A stretch of DNA of 27,461 nucleotides, taken from Candidatus Fermentibacterota bacterium (GTDB taxonomy: Bacteria; JAFGKV01). Under the pieces are notes generated by a model. It was not told the origin of the DNA. It was given only the letters and a program-made list of their open reading frames with translations, and ran no database searches. Positions within the stretch are counted from its first letter, which is position 1; each line of letters starts with the position of its first letter. A program made the translations under genes and the position numbers. The stretch spans positions 1-27,461 of the forward strand of contig JAUXFG010000041.1 in NCBI GenBank assembly GCA_030620115.1. Reading direction: 5' to 3'. Below, one piece after another: positions 5,725-13,476 of the stretch.

Positions 5725-8600
5725 TGCTTGTCAGATCCCGACTATCACTCGCTTTCTTGGCCATTGCGACGCTGTGGATAGGCTCAGCCTGGTCACAATA
5801 CTTTGGTCAGAACAAGGTCCAATACCACGATTTCGACTGGAAGGTCATTCACACCGACAATTTTGATGTACACTATTATGGTTCTGAGCGCCGTACTGCG
5901 CTCGATGCAGCCCGACTGGCCGAGAAAGCATACGCCGAGCTCGCTGAAGATTTCGGCTATGAGGTTGACGACCCGATCCCTTTGATTCTCTACGCCTCTC
6001 ATGGGCATTTCCAGGAAACGAATGTGATCCCTTCTCTCATCTCAGAAGGCACCGGGGGCATCACTGAACTGACCAAGCGAAGGGTATTCCTGCCCTTCAC
6101 CGGGAGCTATGCCGAGTTGAACCATGTGCTCAAGCATGAGTTGGTACATGCATTCCAGATAGATCGTCTCTTGGGGAGCGGCCGTGCTCTCATGGCAAGC
6201 CAGTTCGTCTCTCCACCTCTCTGGGTGATGGAGGGGATGGCGGAGTATTACAGCCTTGGCGGCATAGATGGAAATACGGCGATGTGGATGAGAGATGCCG
6301 CAATGTCGGGATACCTCATCGACATCGAACAGCTCAGTCGGGTATACGACATTCGCGTGTATCGGTTCGGGCAAAGCATCATATCGTTCATCGGCGACCG
6401 CTACGGAAACCAGAAAGTCGGCGAGCTCTGGCTCCGCCTGACCCGGCTCAACAGCCTGGACAAGGCTATTGAGAAAACACTCGGCATGACGGTGAAGGAA
6501 TTCTCTCGCAAGTGGCATCTCCACGTACGCAGAACATATCTCCCTCAGATCGCCGGCCGCGATTCCCCCCATGAGACAGCCAGGTTGGAGGCTGGCGGGC
6601 CGGATGCTCGCGGAAGCTACTACCTCGCTCCAGCACTCAGCCCGAACGGCGAACGCATGGTGTTCATATCGGATCAGGACATGCTCATCGATCTATGGGT
6701 CAAGAATGAGGACGGAAGCACCAAGCGACTCGTGAAAGGCCAGCGTTCTGGCACATTCGAATCCTTGCGCTTCCTCTCCACCACCATCTCATGGTCGCCG
6801 GATGGCAACCAGCTTGCGCTCTCCGTTAAGTCCGGCGGCAAGGAGGGCATCTATCTCATCGATTCGTCTTCCGGGAAGATCCGTAAGAAGATCTTCCCGC
6901 CATTGGACGGCGTGGCAGGTCCTGCGTTCAGCCCGGACGGAAAGCGTTTGGCCTTCGTGGGTTTCCACGGCGGGCAATCTGATCTGTATCTTTATGACCT
7001 GGCCACCGATGAGCTGAGCGTGCTCACCGATGATCGCTATGCGGAACGAGATCCGTCATGGTCCCCCGACGGCACCCATCTGGTCTTTTCCACGGATCGT
7101 TCAGCTCTGACCGACTTCTCAACCTTGCTCATCGATAATTGGGGAATTGGAATCATGGAGCTCGAGTCCAGGATGATCACCTTGCTTCCACGCCTCTCGG
7201 GCAAGAACCTGAACCCCGTGTATTCTCCCGACGGGCGCTATCTCGCCTTCGTGTCGGACGCTGATGGCATCGCGAATGTCTATATGTGGGATCAGGATTC
7301 CCTCCGTGTGGGCAAGTTGACCAATGTGTTTACCGGGATCAGCGGGCTGACCAACAACAGTCCGTGCCTCAGCTGGGCCATGCATGATGACCGTTTGGCC
7401 TTCTCCTCATTCGAGGAGGGGAAGTGGAACGTCTACACCATTGATGATCCCGTGACCATGGTGAACGAATGGAACCCGCCGCCCGCGGCAGTGCCCGAAG
7501 TTCCGACCGATCAACCGGTTCCCAGCATTGCTGATACCACCACATTTGTCATCTCTGACTACAAGGTCGGCTTCTCGGCTGACTACCTTGCCGGTGGAGC
7601 CGTGTTCTCCTCCAATTATGGCTTACTGGGACAATCGTACGTCTCCTTCAGCGATATCCTGGGCAATCATTCCATTACCGTGGGGGCAGCCATCTACGGA
7701 TCTCTGACGGATGCTGATCTTCTCCTCTCCTACACAAATCTCGAAAAACGGCTCAATTGGGGGGTGGCGTTGTACCAGTATCGCAATGACTATCTCCTTT
7801 TCGAGGCCTCCGACCGGGAGGAATTCAGGAGTGAAATCTACCGTGGCGGTGAGGCGCGATTACTTTGGCCACTCTCGCGATTCTCTCGTTTTGAGCTCTC
7901 GCTGGAGTTGCTCGCTATTGATCAGAAAACATACATGCATACGATATATGATCCCACGCACCTCTATGAGCTGGATCAGGCAAACCTCTTCTACATGGCC
8001 CCGGCACTGTCTTGGGTGACTGACAATACGATCTGGGGTTCAACAGGACCCATCGCGGGCCACCGTACCCGCGTTTCGGCACAACTGGCGCGTGGTGACC
8101 TGAATTTCTTCACCGGCGTCTCGGATTTCCGGCTCTATCAGAACATCGCACGGGACTACGTATTTGCCACAAGAGGGGTATTCGGGCTGAGCGAGGGCGA
8201 TACGCCGCAGCTCTTTCATATTGGTGGAGCTCAATCGCTGAGGGGCTACGACTATGGGAGCCTCGAGGGGAGCAGGGCGTTCCTCGCCAATCTGGAGTTT
8301 CGATTCCCGCTTGTTCGGCACTTGTGGCTCGGATTTCCTTTGCCCCTGAACATCTGGGACATGAGAGGATGCCTCTTCTTGGATGCGGGGACGACCTGGC
8401 AAGACTGGGATGTTTCATTCTTCACCAAGGACGAGAGTACAGGTTTGCTCAAGACAAAGGATCTCCACGCATCTTATGGTCTCGGTGCGCGGCTGAATCT
8501 AGGCATCTTCGTACTCAAGTACGACCTCGCGCGGAAAACGGATCTCGTCTCCAGCAAAGGAGTCTGGGATTCCATATGGTCTCTTGGCGCGGAATTCTAG
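5724..8600 (+). CDS. Secreted gluzincin-like peptidase domain fused to PD40 propeller and outer-membrane barrel
   Basis: The ATG at 5724 follows GAGAGGGG and starts a clear signal peptide (LSLAFLAIATLWIGSAWSQ), giving 958 residues; the frame is open further upstream but without these features. Residues about 45-275 form a peptidase-MA-like domain with HELVH (H138, E139, H142) and WVMEGMAEYY, whose E170 is the likely third zinc ligand. Residues about 300-580 hold at least five PD40/TolB-type WD repeats, each with an SPDG-like core (near 306, 358, 403, 447 and 500). After a proline-rich linker (about 583-600), residues about 605-958 look like a surface-antigen (Omp85/BamA-like) barrel with the hallmark GGAQSLRGYDYGSLEG and a C-terminal aromatic residue (GAEF). 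The peptidase and propeller would sit in the periplasm or at the surface, anchored by the barrel. The domains are recognised by motif; the biological role is unknown. Confidence 0.85.
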   Translation: MLVRSRLSLAFLAIATLWIGSAWSQYFGQNKVQYHDFDWKVIHTDNFDVHYYGSERRTALDAARLAEKAYAELAEDFGYEVDDPIPLILYASHGHFQETNVIPSLISEGTGGITELTKRRVFLPFTGSYAELNHVLKHELVHAFQIDRLLGSGRALMASQFVSPPLWVMEGMAEYYSLGGIDGNTAMWMRDAAMSGYLIDIEQLSRVYDIRVYRFGQSIISFIGDRYGNQKVGELWLRLTRLNSLDKAIEKTLGMTVKEFSRKWHLHVRRTYLPQIAGRDSPHETARLEAGGPDARGSYYLAPALSPNGERMVFISDQDMLIDLWVKNEDGSTKRLVKGQRSGTFESLRFLSTTISWSPDGNQLALSVKSGGKEGIYLIDSSSGKIRKKIFPPLDGVAGPAFSPDGKRLAFVGFHGGQSDLYLYDLATDELSVLTDDRYAERDPSWSPDGTHLVFSTDRSALTDFSTLLIDNWGIGIMELESRMITLLPRLSGKNLNPVYSPDGRYLAFVSDADGIANVYMWDQDSLRVGKLTNVFTGISGLTNNSPCLSWAMHDDRLAFSSFEEGKWNVYTIDDPVTMVNEWNPPPAAVPEVPTDQPVPSIADTTTFVISDYKVGFSADYLAGGAVFSSNYGLLGQSYVSFSDILGNHSITVGAAIYGSLTDADLLLSYTNLEKRLNWGVALYQYRNDYLLFEASDREEFRSEIYRGGEARLLWPLSRFSRFELSLELLAIDQKTYMHTIYDPTHLYELDQANLFYMAPALSWVTDNTIWGSTGPIAGHRTRVSAQLARGDLNFFTGVSDFRLYQNIARDYVFATRGVFGLSEGDTPQLFHIGGAQSLRGYDYGSLEGSRAFLANLEFRFPLVRHLWLGFPLPLNIWDMRGCLFLDAGTTWQDWDVSFFTKDESTGLLKTKDLHASYGLGARLNLGIFVLKYDLARKTDLVSSKGVWDSIWSLGAEF

Positions 8601-8666
8601 CCCGGATTTCTGGGATGTTTCAGGATAGGCAGCATAAACTCCGCGCAACGATCTCGATGTGCGGAT

Positions 8667-8940
8667 AAGATTGCTTCGTCGCTGCCCTCCTCGCAATGAC
8701 AGGTGGAGGGGCTGGTCATCGCGAGCGATAGCGCGGCGATCTCAGTTGAGGGCCTGAGATTGCTTCGTCGCGCGCTCTGTCCTGCCTCCGGCCTGTAGGG
8801 CCTACGCCCCGGAGGGAGCTTGTCGCTCGCCCCCTCGCAATGACTGAGGGTGGAGCCACGGTTCCGGGATCTCTCTACGGGATTTTGTATCCCCATCGTG
8901 AGCCGTTGCGCGAGGTCGAGACCGCAAGACGAGAGAATAA
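8667..8940 (-). repeat. Composite dispersed repeat, copy 1 (with about 55-bp insertion)
   Basis: Read on the minus strand, this block aligns end to end with 12873-13091. Both start near ATTCTCTCGT, run through ATCCCGTAGAGAGAT and ACCGTGGC, then CAGTCATTGCGAGG, and end in GACGAAGCAATCT motifs. By eye about four fifths of aligned bases match. Copy 1 is 55 nt longer because one GATTGCTTCGTCG...CTCGCAATGAC unit (8756-8844) contains extra sequence. No gene is visible in 8601-9035, including the long minus-strand ORF across it. Confidence 0.75.
8771..8830. repeat. Extra hairpin segment inside composite repeat copy 1
   Basis: The unit 8756-8844 is 89 nt, whereas the equivalent unit of copy 2 is 34 nt, so about 55 nt has been gained here (or lost there). 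The extra piece has its own nested inverted repeats: CTCCGG with CCGGAG on the outside and GTAGG with CCTAC inside. Exact borders are uncertain by several bases. Confidence 0.5.
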
Positions 8941-8959
8941 TAAATCCCGGACTTCTCAT

Positions 8960-9032
8960 ATTGATGAGGAATAGGGTTTTGATACTTGAATACTGACAGC
9001 CGACACCTGCAATAGAAGAGGTTTCAAGGAAC
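8960..9032 (+). repeat. Heptamer-cored dispersed element, copy at trkH 5' end
   Basis: From 8985 to 9032 it matches 18642-18689 at 39 of 48 positions without gaps (counted by eye), and weaker similarity with one indel reaches back to TTGATGAG near 8961. The core is a run of 7-bp units (ACTTGAA, TACTGAC, AGCCGAC, ACCTGCA). Its right end TTTCAAGGAAC contains the AAGGA that serves as the Shine-Dalgarno of trkH. Just before it, CCCGGACTTCTCA (8947-8959) is one end of the palindromic family seen at 10900, 18366 and 26003. Confidence 0.65.
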
Positions 9033-9035
9033 ACA

Positions 9036-10796
9036 ATGATCAGCAGACCAATCGAACCGCCACGGAAGTGGCCATTCGGCGAGCGTTCGTTTCCTACGGT
9101 CCGAAGGCTTTCGAGAAGCATTCTCCTGGCACTGACTGTCTGGACATTTGTTGCGTGGCTATGGGAGCACGGTCTCGTGCTGGATGTCCCACGGGAGTTC
9201 ATCTGGCCAACGCGTATCCTCGATATCTTGGCGATTATCTCTCTGGCCGCTGCATCCATCTTGCGCCTGATCACCGCCACAAGCACGCTCAGAACAAGAA
9301 CAGGCATATTCGGGGCGATTATCGCGGTGCTCTCCTTTCTCCGGTGGTTGCATACCGGTGATGCGCGCCTCCTGGTCCTCTGTGGGCAGATCGTTCACCT
9401 GGCCTCTTCTCCGGCAGCGGAAAATATCCGTGAATGGCTCGTGCAACAGCTGGAAACCCGGGCCGCGAGGCTTGTCCCCCTCTCTTTCCTCATCTGTATT
9501 CTTGCCGGCACTCTGCTCCTCTCCCTCCCGGTCTCCGTTCGTCATCATTCGGCCCCTCCTCTGGTGGATGCCCTGTTCACGTCAACTTCGGCCACCTGCG
9601 TCACCGGGCTCATTGTCCATCCCACGCCAACCTACTTCAGTGGCTTCGGGCATTGGGTCATTCTTGCCCTGATCCAGGCTGGCGGTCTCGGAACCATGAC
9701 CCTCTCACTGGCGGTATTGCTGCTCTTTCGTACGGCGCCCATGGGCAGGCAGCGACAGGCGTTGTTGGATATCTTCCCTGGCGTGAGAAGAGCAGAGATC
9801 TATCATATGGTACGATTCCTCTTTTTTGTGACATTCGGCGCCGAAGCCCTGGGGTGGCTCGCGCTCAGCCTCTCCGGTTTGCCGGCATCGCCCTCGGGAG
9901 CGGGAGGAGCCTTCTTGTCCCTCTTTCATGCAGTATCAGCCTTCTGCAATGCCGGATTCTCACTCTACAACGATAGTCTCTCGCGTTGGCCGGCTTCCTC
10001 CGTACTGACCATAGCCGGGCTTGTGATCATCGGCGGCCTCGGCTTCATCGTATTGAGGGAATTGGTGCACCCCATGTCGTGGAAGCTGATCCAGCGCCAA
10101 ACGTCTGCCTCAGTCTGGTGGAGCAGGCTCTCACTCCATACCAAAATGGCGCTTTTCGCCACGGCAGTCCTTCTTGTACTTGGCACGATACTGGTGTTCT
10201 ACGGCGAGTTCGACAGCTCTCTTCGGGAGTATTCGTTTGGAACCAAGATACTCCACTCGTTCTTCCAATCGGTTACCATGCGTACCGCGGGATTCAACAC
10301 GATTCCTATTGAGGCCCTCTCGCCGGCCCTCCTTTTTGGCGCTTGTTTGTTCATGTTTATCGGCGCCTGTCCCGGCTCCACCGCGGGGGGCATAAAGACC
10401 ACCACCGCGGCAGTACTGCTTCTTTCTCTCAGATCAATGGTATCAAGACGAGGCACTCTCGAGTTCCATGGTCGCCGCGTCGATGAGAGGCTCTTTCAGA
10501 AGGCGGTTGCCATTGCGCTCACCGCCATGGCGACTCTCTCTCTTGGGATCTTCCTCCTCCTGGTGGTAGAGGCAAAGCCAACCCTCTCTCTTATCTTCGA
10601 AGCCGCTTCGGCATTCGGCACGGTTGGCCTTTCTACTGGCATCACAGGCGATCTCAGCGTGTCAGGAAAGCTCATCATCATTGTGCTCATGTACGCGGGG
10701 AGGGTCGGCCCCCTCACCATCGCTCTGTCCCTTGGGATGAAAACCCGCTCCGCACCACGCCATCAGTACCCTACCGGCGACGTGCTGGTTGGCTAA
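9036..10796 (+). CDS. TrkH/KtrB-family potassium (cation) uptake channel with N-terminal membrane extension
   Basis: This 586-residue inner-membrane protein has the four pore loops of the SKT superfamily, which moves K+ (or Na+ with K+) into the cell. The filter glycines are in TSATCVTGL (G191), SAFCNAGFS (G307), TMRTAGFNT (G419) and SAFGTVGLSTG (G531), about 112-116 residues apart. CPGSTAGGIKTTT (about 445-457) follows the third filter, as in other TrkH/KtrB proteins. About 145 residues with roughly three to four hydrophobic segments precede the first pore unit, which is longer than KtrB (about 450 residues). Start: ATG at 9036 with AAGGA about 7-8 nt upstream, inside a dispersed repeat. A regulatory TrkA/KtrA partner with RCK domains is expected but is not in the window. 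Confidence 0.92.
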   Translation: MISRPIEPPRKWPFGERSFPTVRRLSRSILLALTVWTFVAWLWEHGLVLDVPREFIWPTRILDILAIISLAAASILRLITATSTLRTRTGIFGAIIAVLSFLRWLHTGDARLLVLCGQIVHLASSPAAENIREWLVQQLETRAARLVPLSFLICILAGTLLLSLPVSVRHHSAPPLVDALFTSTSATCVTGLIVHPTPTYFSGFGHWVILALIQAGGLGTMTLSLAVLLLFRTAPMGRQRQALLDIFPGVRRAEIYHMVRFLFFVTFGAEALGWLALSLSGLPASPSGAGGAFLSLFHAVSAFCNAGFSLYNDSLSRWPASSVLTIAGLVIIGGLGFIVLRELVHPMSWKLIQRQTSASVWWSRLSLHTKMALFATAVLLVLGTILVFYGEFDSSLREYSFGTKILHSFFQSVTMRTAGFNTIPIEALSPALLFGACLFMFIGACPGSTAGGIKTTTAAVLLLSLRSMVSRRGTLEFHGRRVDERLFQKAVAIALTAMATLSLGIFLLLVVEAKPTLSLIFEAASAFGTVGLSTGITGDLSVSGKLIIIVLMYAGRVGPLTIALSLGMKTRSAPRHQYPTGDVLVG

Positions 10797-10899
10797 TATT
10801 CCGACGCGTCAGGTTGTGCAGGTGTGCGAGTCTTCAGACTTAACGCGGACTTGCCCATCGTAGCGTCCGGCCTCATCTTTGTGCTGAACCTACGCACCT

Positions 10900-10999
10900 T
10901 AGCCCGGACTTCTCACCGGCTTTCGAAGCGAAGTCCCGCGTCGGACGCGGGATGCCATATCGGCGGCTGTAGCCGAAAGTTGGTGAGAAGTTCGGGCTA
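10900..10999. repeat. Long-armed palindromic element, copy 1 (with nested hairpin)
   Basis: Outer arms of 26 nt (10900-10925 and 10974-10999) begin TAGCCCGGACTTCTCACC and pair with three mismatches, most of which become G-U in RNA. The interior holds a second small hairpin (10932-10953). The element ends 29 nt before the start codon of the FG-GAP gene. The rest of the gap 10797-10899 shows no gene and no clear terminator for trkH. Confidence 0.75.
10932..10953. repeat. Mini-hairpin AGTCCCGCG-N5-CGCGGGAT, copy 1
   Basis: The stem TCCCGCG pairs with CGCGGGA around the loop TCGGA. The same arms with a different loop occur at 12791-12812. This copy lies inside the larger palindrome, while the other copies of that palindrome (18366 and 26003) lack it. 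Confidence 0.6.
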
Positions 11000-11028
11000 G
11001 AATCAATCATGAGCACGAGGAGGACAAC

Positions 11029-12729
11029 ATGAGAGCTATTGCCTGCATTTCCGTAACCCTCCTGCTACTTCCAGTGGCTTTGTCCGCAACCGAGGCCGAT
11101 TTCGGCTTGTGCAATGCCCGGGCGACCACACCATCGGACCCGCTGCCACTCCCCCAGGAAAGCAGAGCCGAGCTTCTCTGGAGCTATACCGCGCCTCAAG
11201 ATAATGGAGACATCAATTCCCCGAGATCTCTTCCGGACATCAATGCTGATGGTCTCTGTGAGGTAGTGGTGTGTATCTACGATGCGGGGTATGGACACGA
11301 CGATCTCCTCTGCTTCGACGGCAGGAGCCAGGGAACCGGCTCTATGCTCTGGTCTGTGGATTCGCAGCAAGGCGCCTCCGGGAGCGGAGGCTACGGACAG
11401 GAATGCGTCGAAGTGATATCCGATGTAAATGGTGACGGGATGGCGGATGTGCTCTACGGCACAGCTTGGGGTGGGCGGACCTTCTATTGCCGGTCAGGCG
11501 CAACCGGCGCTCTCCTATGGTACCTCGATACGTATGATGAACCGAACTCCGGCTGGGTATACGATGTGACTGCGTTTCAAGACATCACCAATGATGGCAT
11601 ACCCGAAGCGCTCGCCGCAGTGGGCAAGGACGCGTGCACGCTCTATTGCGTGGATGGATCTTCCTCCGGGGTCGCCGATGTGGTATGGTCCTTTCCCAGT
11701 CCCGACGGCTTCCTGAGCGTTGATGTGCTTGGCGACATCAATGGCGATGGAATCAGTGAGGTGATTGCAGGGAACGGCACCAACTACGAAGACGATCGCG
11801 TGTTCTGCCTCCATGGTGCTGCAGATTGGGGCGGTCCGCGTGAGATCTGGAGCTATCATACAGGTGGTGTCGTCAGATCAGTCATCGCCACGTCTGACAT
11901 CAATGGCGATGGCAAGCCAGACGTCCTGGCCGGATCATCGAATAATTGGGTCTACTGCCTCTCAGGCGAGGATGGAAATCTCTTGTGGTCGCGAAACATG
12001 GGCCACTCGGTCATGAAGCTTGCCCTTCTGGGAGATATGAATGGCGACGGCCTCCCTGAAGTGCTCGTTGGTCCCTCAACCAACGCCATCTACTGCCTTG
12101 ACGGGGCCAATGGGACGGTGTTCTGGTCTACACCCACGGGGACCGCCAATGGGGGCTATGTCTGGACTGTTTCATCCATCGCGGACCTTGATGGCGACAG
12201 TCTGCCTGATGCCATTGCAGGCTCATTCGACACCAAGGTCTATGCGCTTCGGGGCACGGATGGTTTGGTCTTCGATACATTTTCCACGGGACGACGACTC
12301 TATGGAGTTTCGAGTATGCCGGATCTGGATGGTGACGGATTGGAAGAAATCCTCGCGGGAACCCAGGGCCTCTACGGTTCTCATGCAACGCTCTACTGTT
12401 TGTCGGGCGGCAGTTTTGTTCCCTTGCGCCTGTCAATTACACAAATGGCGGGCAGGCTCGAGCTGTCATGGTCACCCTTCGACGGGGCCGCAGCCTATTG
12501 GGTGCATGGGGAGGCAAATAGCCCCTACTTCGTGCCTGCTCTTGTTCCGCAGTACGAGAACAGGCTTGCCGTTCTGGCGCCGACCACTACCACGTGGCTT
12601 ACTGACAACGGAATCGGAAACCCCGAGATGGATTGGACATTTCTCGTCATCGCAGTCAATGGCATTGGTGAGGAATTGTTGCGATCCGGAAGGGTTGGTG
12701 AATCGGAGTTCGTCTCTGCTATCCCATGA
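11029..12729 (+). CDS. Secreted FG-GAP/VCBS beta-propeller protein with C-terminal FnIII-like domain
   Basis: The ATG at 11029 follows GAGGAGGA and starts a signal peptide (IACISVTLLLLPVALSA), so the 566-residue product is exported. It contains eight calcium-loop repeats of the form DxNxDGxxEVLxG, near residues 70, 132, 185, 236, 290, 336, 386 and 432, about 50 residues apart (for example DINGDGISEVIAG and DMNGDGLPEVLVG). Between them are PQQ-like strands such as VYCLSGEDGNLLWS. Eight repeats fit a closed seven- or eight-bladed propeller. Residues about 465-566 look like a fibronectin-III-type domain (LELSWSPFDGAAAYWVHGE). There is no obvious type IX secretion tail or membrane anchor. Proteins of this layout are usually cell-surface or secreted; the ligand is unknown. 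Confidence 0.85.
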   Translation: MRAIACISVTLLLLPVALSATEADFGLCNARATTPSDPLPLPQESRAELLWSYTAPQDNGDINSPRSLPDINADGLCEVVVCIYDAGYGHDDLLCFDGRSQGTGSMLWSVDSQQGASGSGGYGQECVEVISDVNGDGMADVLYGTAWGGRTFYCRSGATGALLWYLDTYDEPNSGWVYDVTAFQDITNDGIPEALAAVGKDACTLYCVDGSSSGVADVVWSFPSPDGFLSVDVLGDINGDGISEVIAGNGTNYEDDRVFCLHGAADWGGPREIWSYHTGGVVRSVIATSDINGDGKPDVLAGSSNNWVYCLSGEDGNLLWSRNMGHSVMKLALLGDMNGDGLPEVLVGPSTNAIYCLDGANGTVFWSTPTGTANGGYVWTVSSIADLDGDSLPDAIAGSFDTKVYALRGTDGLVFDTFSTGRRLYGVSSMPDLDGDGLEEILAGTQGLYGSHATLYCLSGGSFVPLRLSITQMAGRLELSWSPFDGAAAYWVHGEANSPYFVPALVPQYENRLAVLAPTTTTWLTDNGIGNPEMDWTFLVIAVNGIGEELLRSGRVGESEFVSAIP

Positions 12730-12790
12730 GGAAACCATGTTCAATGATGAATCCCCGTTCGAAGGGTTCGCGCAAGAATAAGCTGCTGCG

Positions 12791-12812
12791 AGTCCCGCGC
12801 AGTACGCGGGAT
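12791..12812. repeat. Mini-hairpin AGTCCCGCG-N5-CGCGGGAT, copy 2
   Basis: It has the same arms as 10932-10953 but the loop is CAGTA. It stands free, 60 nt after the FG-GAP gene stop. With only 7-bp stems and no T-tract it is not a clear terminator. Confidence 0.55.
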
Positions 12813-12872
12813 TCGCGATCGAGGCGAGGCCGATCGATGGGCCGAAGATGGGATGTCAAATGATGGGGATGT

Positions 12873-13091
12873 TTCATTCTCTCGTTTTACGGTCTCGGCC
12901 TATCGCTACGGCTCAAGAATAGGAATAAGGAATCCCGTAGAGAGATTCCCGAACCGTGGCCTCACCATCAGTCATTGCGAGGAGGATAACGACGAAGCAA
13001 TCTCATGTCGGCAACTGAGATCGCCACGCTTTCGCTCGCGATGACCCCGAGCCCCCTGTTATTGCGAGGAATGCAGCGACGAAGCAATCTC
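12873..13091 (+). repeat. Composite dispersed repeat, copy 2
   Basis: This block is the uninterrupted counterpart of 8667-8940 in the opposite orientation. Within it, CATTGCGAGG...GACGAAGCAATCTC units (12972-13004 and 13060-13091) alternate with an inverted-type unit ending CTCGCGATGACC (13017-13046); a further inverted unit follows at 13111-13141. It fills most of the 600-nt gap 12730-13329. The rest of that gap holds the mini-hairpin, heptamer fragments and the tRNA promoter region; no protein gene is supported. Confidence 0.75.
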
Positions 13092-13224
13092 GTTGAGAGA
13101 TCGCGGGATGGAGATTGCTTCGCTTCCGCTCGCAATGACAGGCTATGCTCAGGAATCGGGGAATCCAGTACCCTGAACCTGTGAACGGTTACAATTATTC
13201 CTGCGCAAACCCTTAGGACTTCAA

Positions 13225-13257
13225 GTTGATCAGGATTGCTTTCTCTGAAACCTGAAT
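13225..13257 (+). repeat. Partial copy of the heptamer-cored dispersed element
   Basis: GTTGATCAG followed by TTTC and CTGAAACCTGAA matches the first half of the element at 18616-18689. The second half is missing. It lies upstream of the tRNA-Gly gene. Confidence 0.45.
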
Positions 13258-13306
13258 GATAGAATCCGTGCACAGAGTTGACATGCCGTATGCCAAACAA
13301 TTGCTT
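13236..13306 (+). promoter_or_regulatory. Candidate sigma70-type promoters for tRNA-Gly
   Basis: Two alternatives are visible. TTGCTT (13236-13241) and TAGAAT (13260-13265) are 18 nt apart. A perfect TTGACA (13278-13283) has only a poor -10 (TTGCTT, 13301-13306) at 17 nt. Either would give a short leader before the tRNA at 13330. Confidence 0.3.
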
Positions 13307-13329
13307 GGCCCGATGCTTTTTCGCTGAAA

Positions 13330-13405
13330 GCGGGAGTAACTCAGTTGGTAGAGTGACAGCTTCCCAAGCTGTAAGTCGCGGGTTCGATTCCCGTCTCCCG
13401 CTCCA
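13330..13405 (+). tRNA. tRNA-Gly (anticodon CCC), CCA encoded
   Basis: The 7-bp acceptor stem GCGGGAG (13330-13336) pairs with CTCCCGC (13395-13401). The D arm follows the usual form (AACTCAGTTGGTAGAGT). The anticodon arm is ACAGC - TTCCCAA - GCTGT, giving anticodon CCC, which reads GGG. The T arm is GCGGG - TTCGATT - CCCGT, with one G-U-type pair. The discriminator is T and CCA is encoded at 13403-13405. Total length is 76 nt. Confidence 0.95.
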
Positions 13406-13407
13406 AA

Positions 13408-13432
13408 GCCATTGCTCTCTATGGCCCTTTTT
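13408..13432 (+). terminator. Weak intrinsic terminator after tRNA-Gly
   Basis: A 5-bp stem GCCAT/ATGGC (13408-13412 and 13421-13425) is followed by a T-run at 13428-13432. The stem is short, so the call is tentative. Confidence 0.35.
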
Positions 13433-13476
13433 CGTGCACCTCCATAGCTGGCACTATCCTCGAGGAACTCGCCGCA

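Noticed and set aside
8597-9307. Long minus-strand ORF (236 codons) over the gap before trkH
   Set aside because: It consists of translated repeat elements and the antisense of trkH's first codons; its sequence is low in normal protein texture and it has no ribosome site.
8667-13141. GATTGCTTCG units as a CRISPR array
   Set aside because: Units alternate in orientation, spacing is irregular, spacers are themselves repeated, and there are no cas genes.
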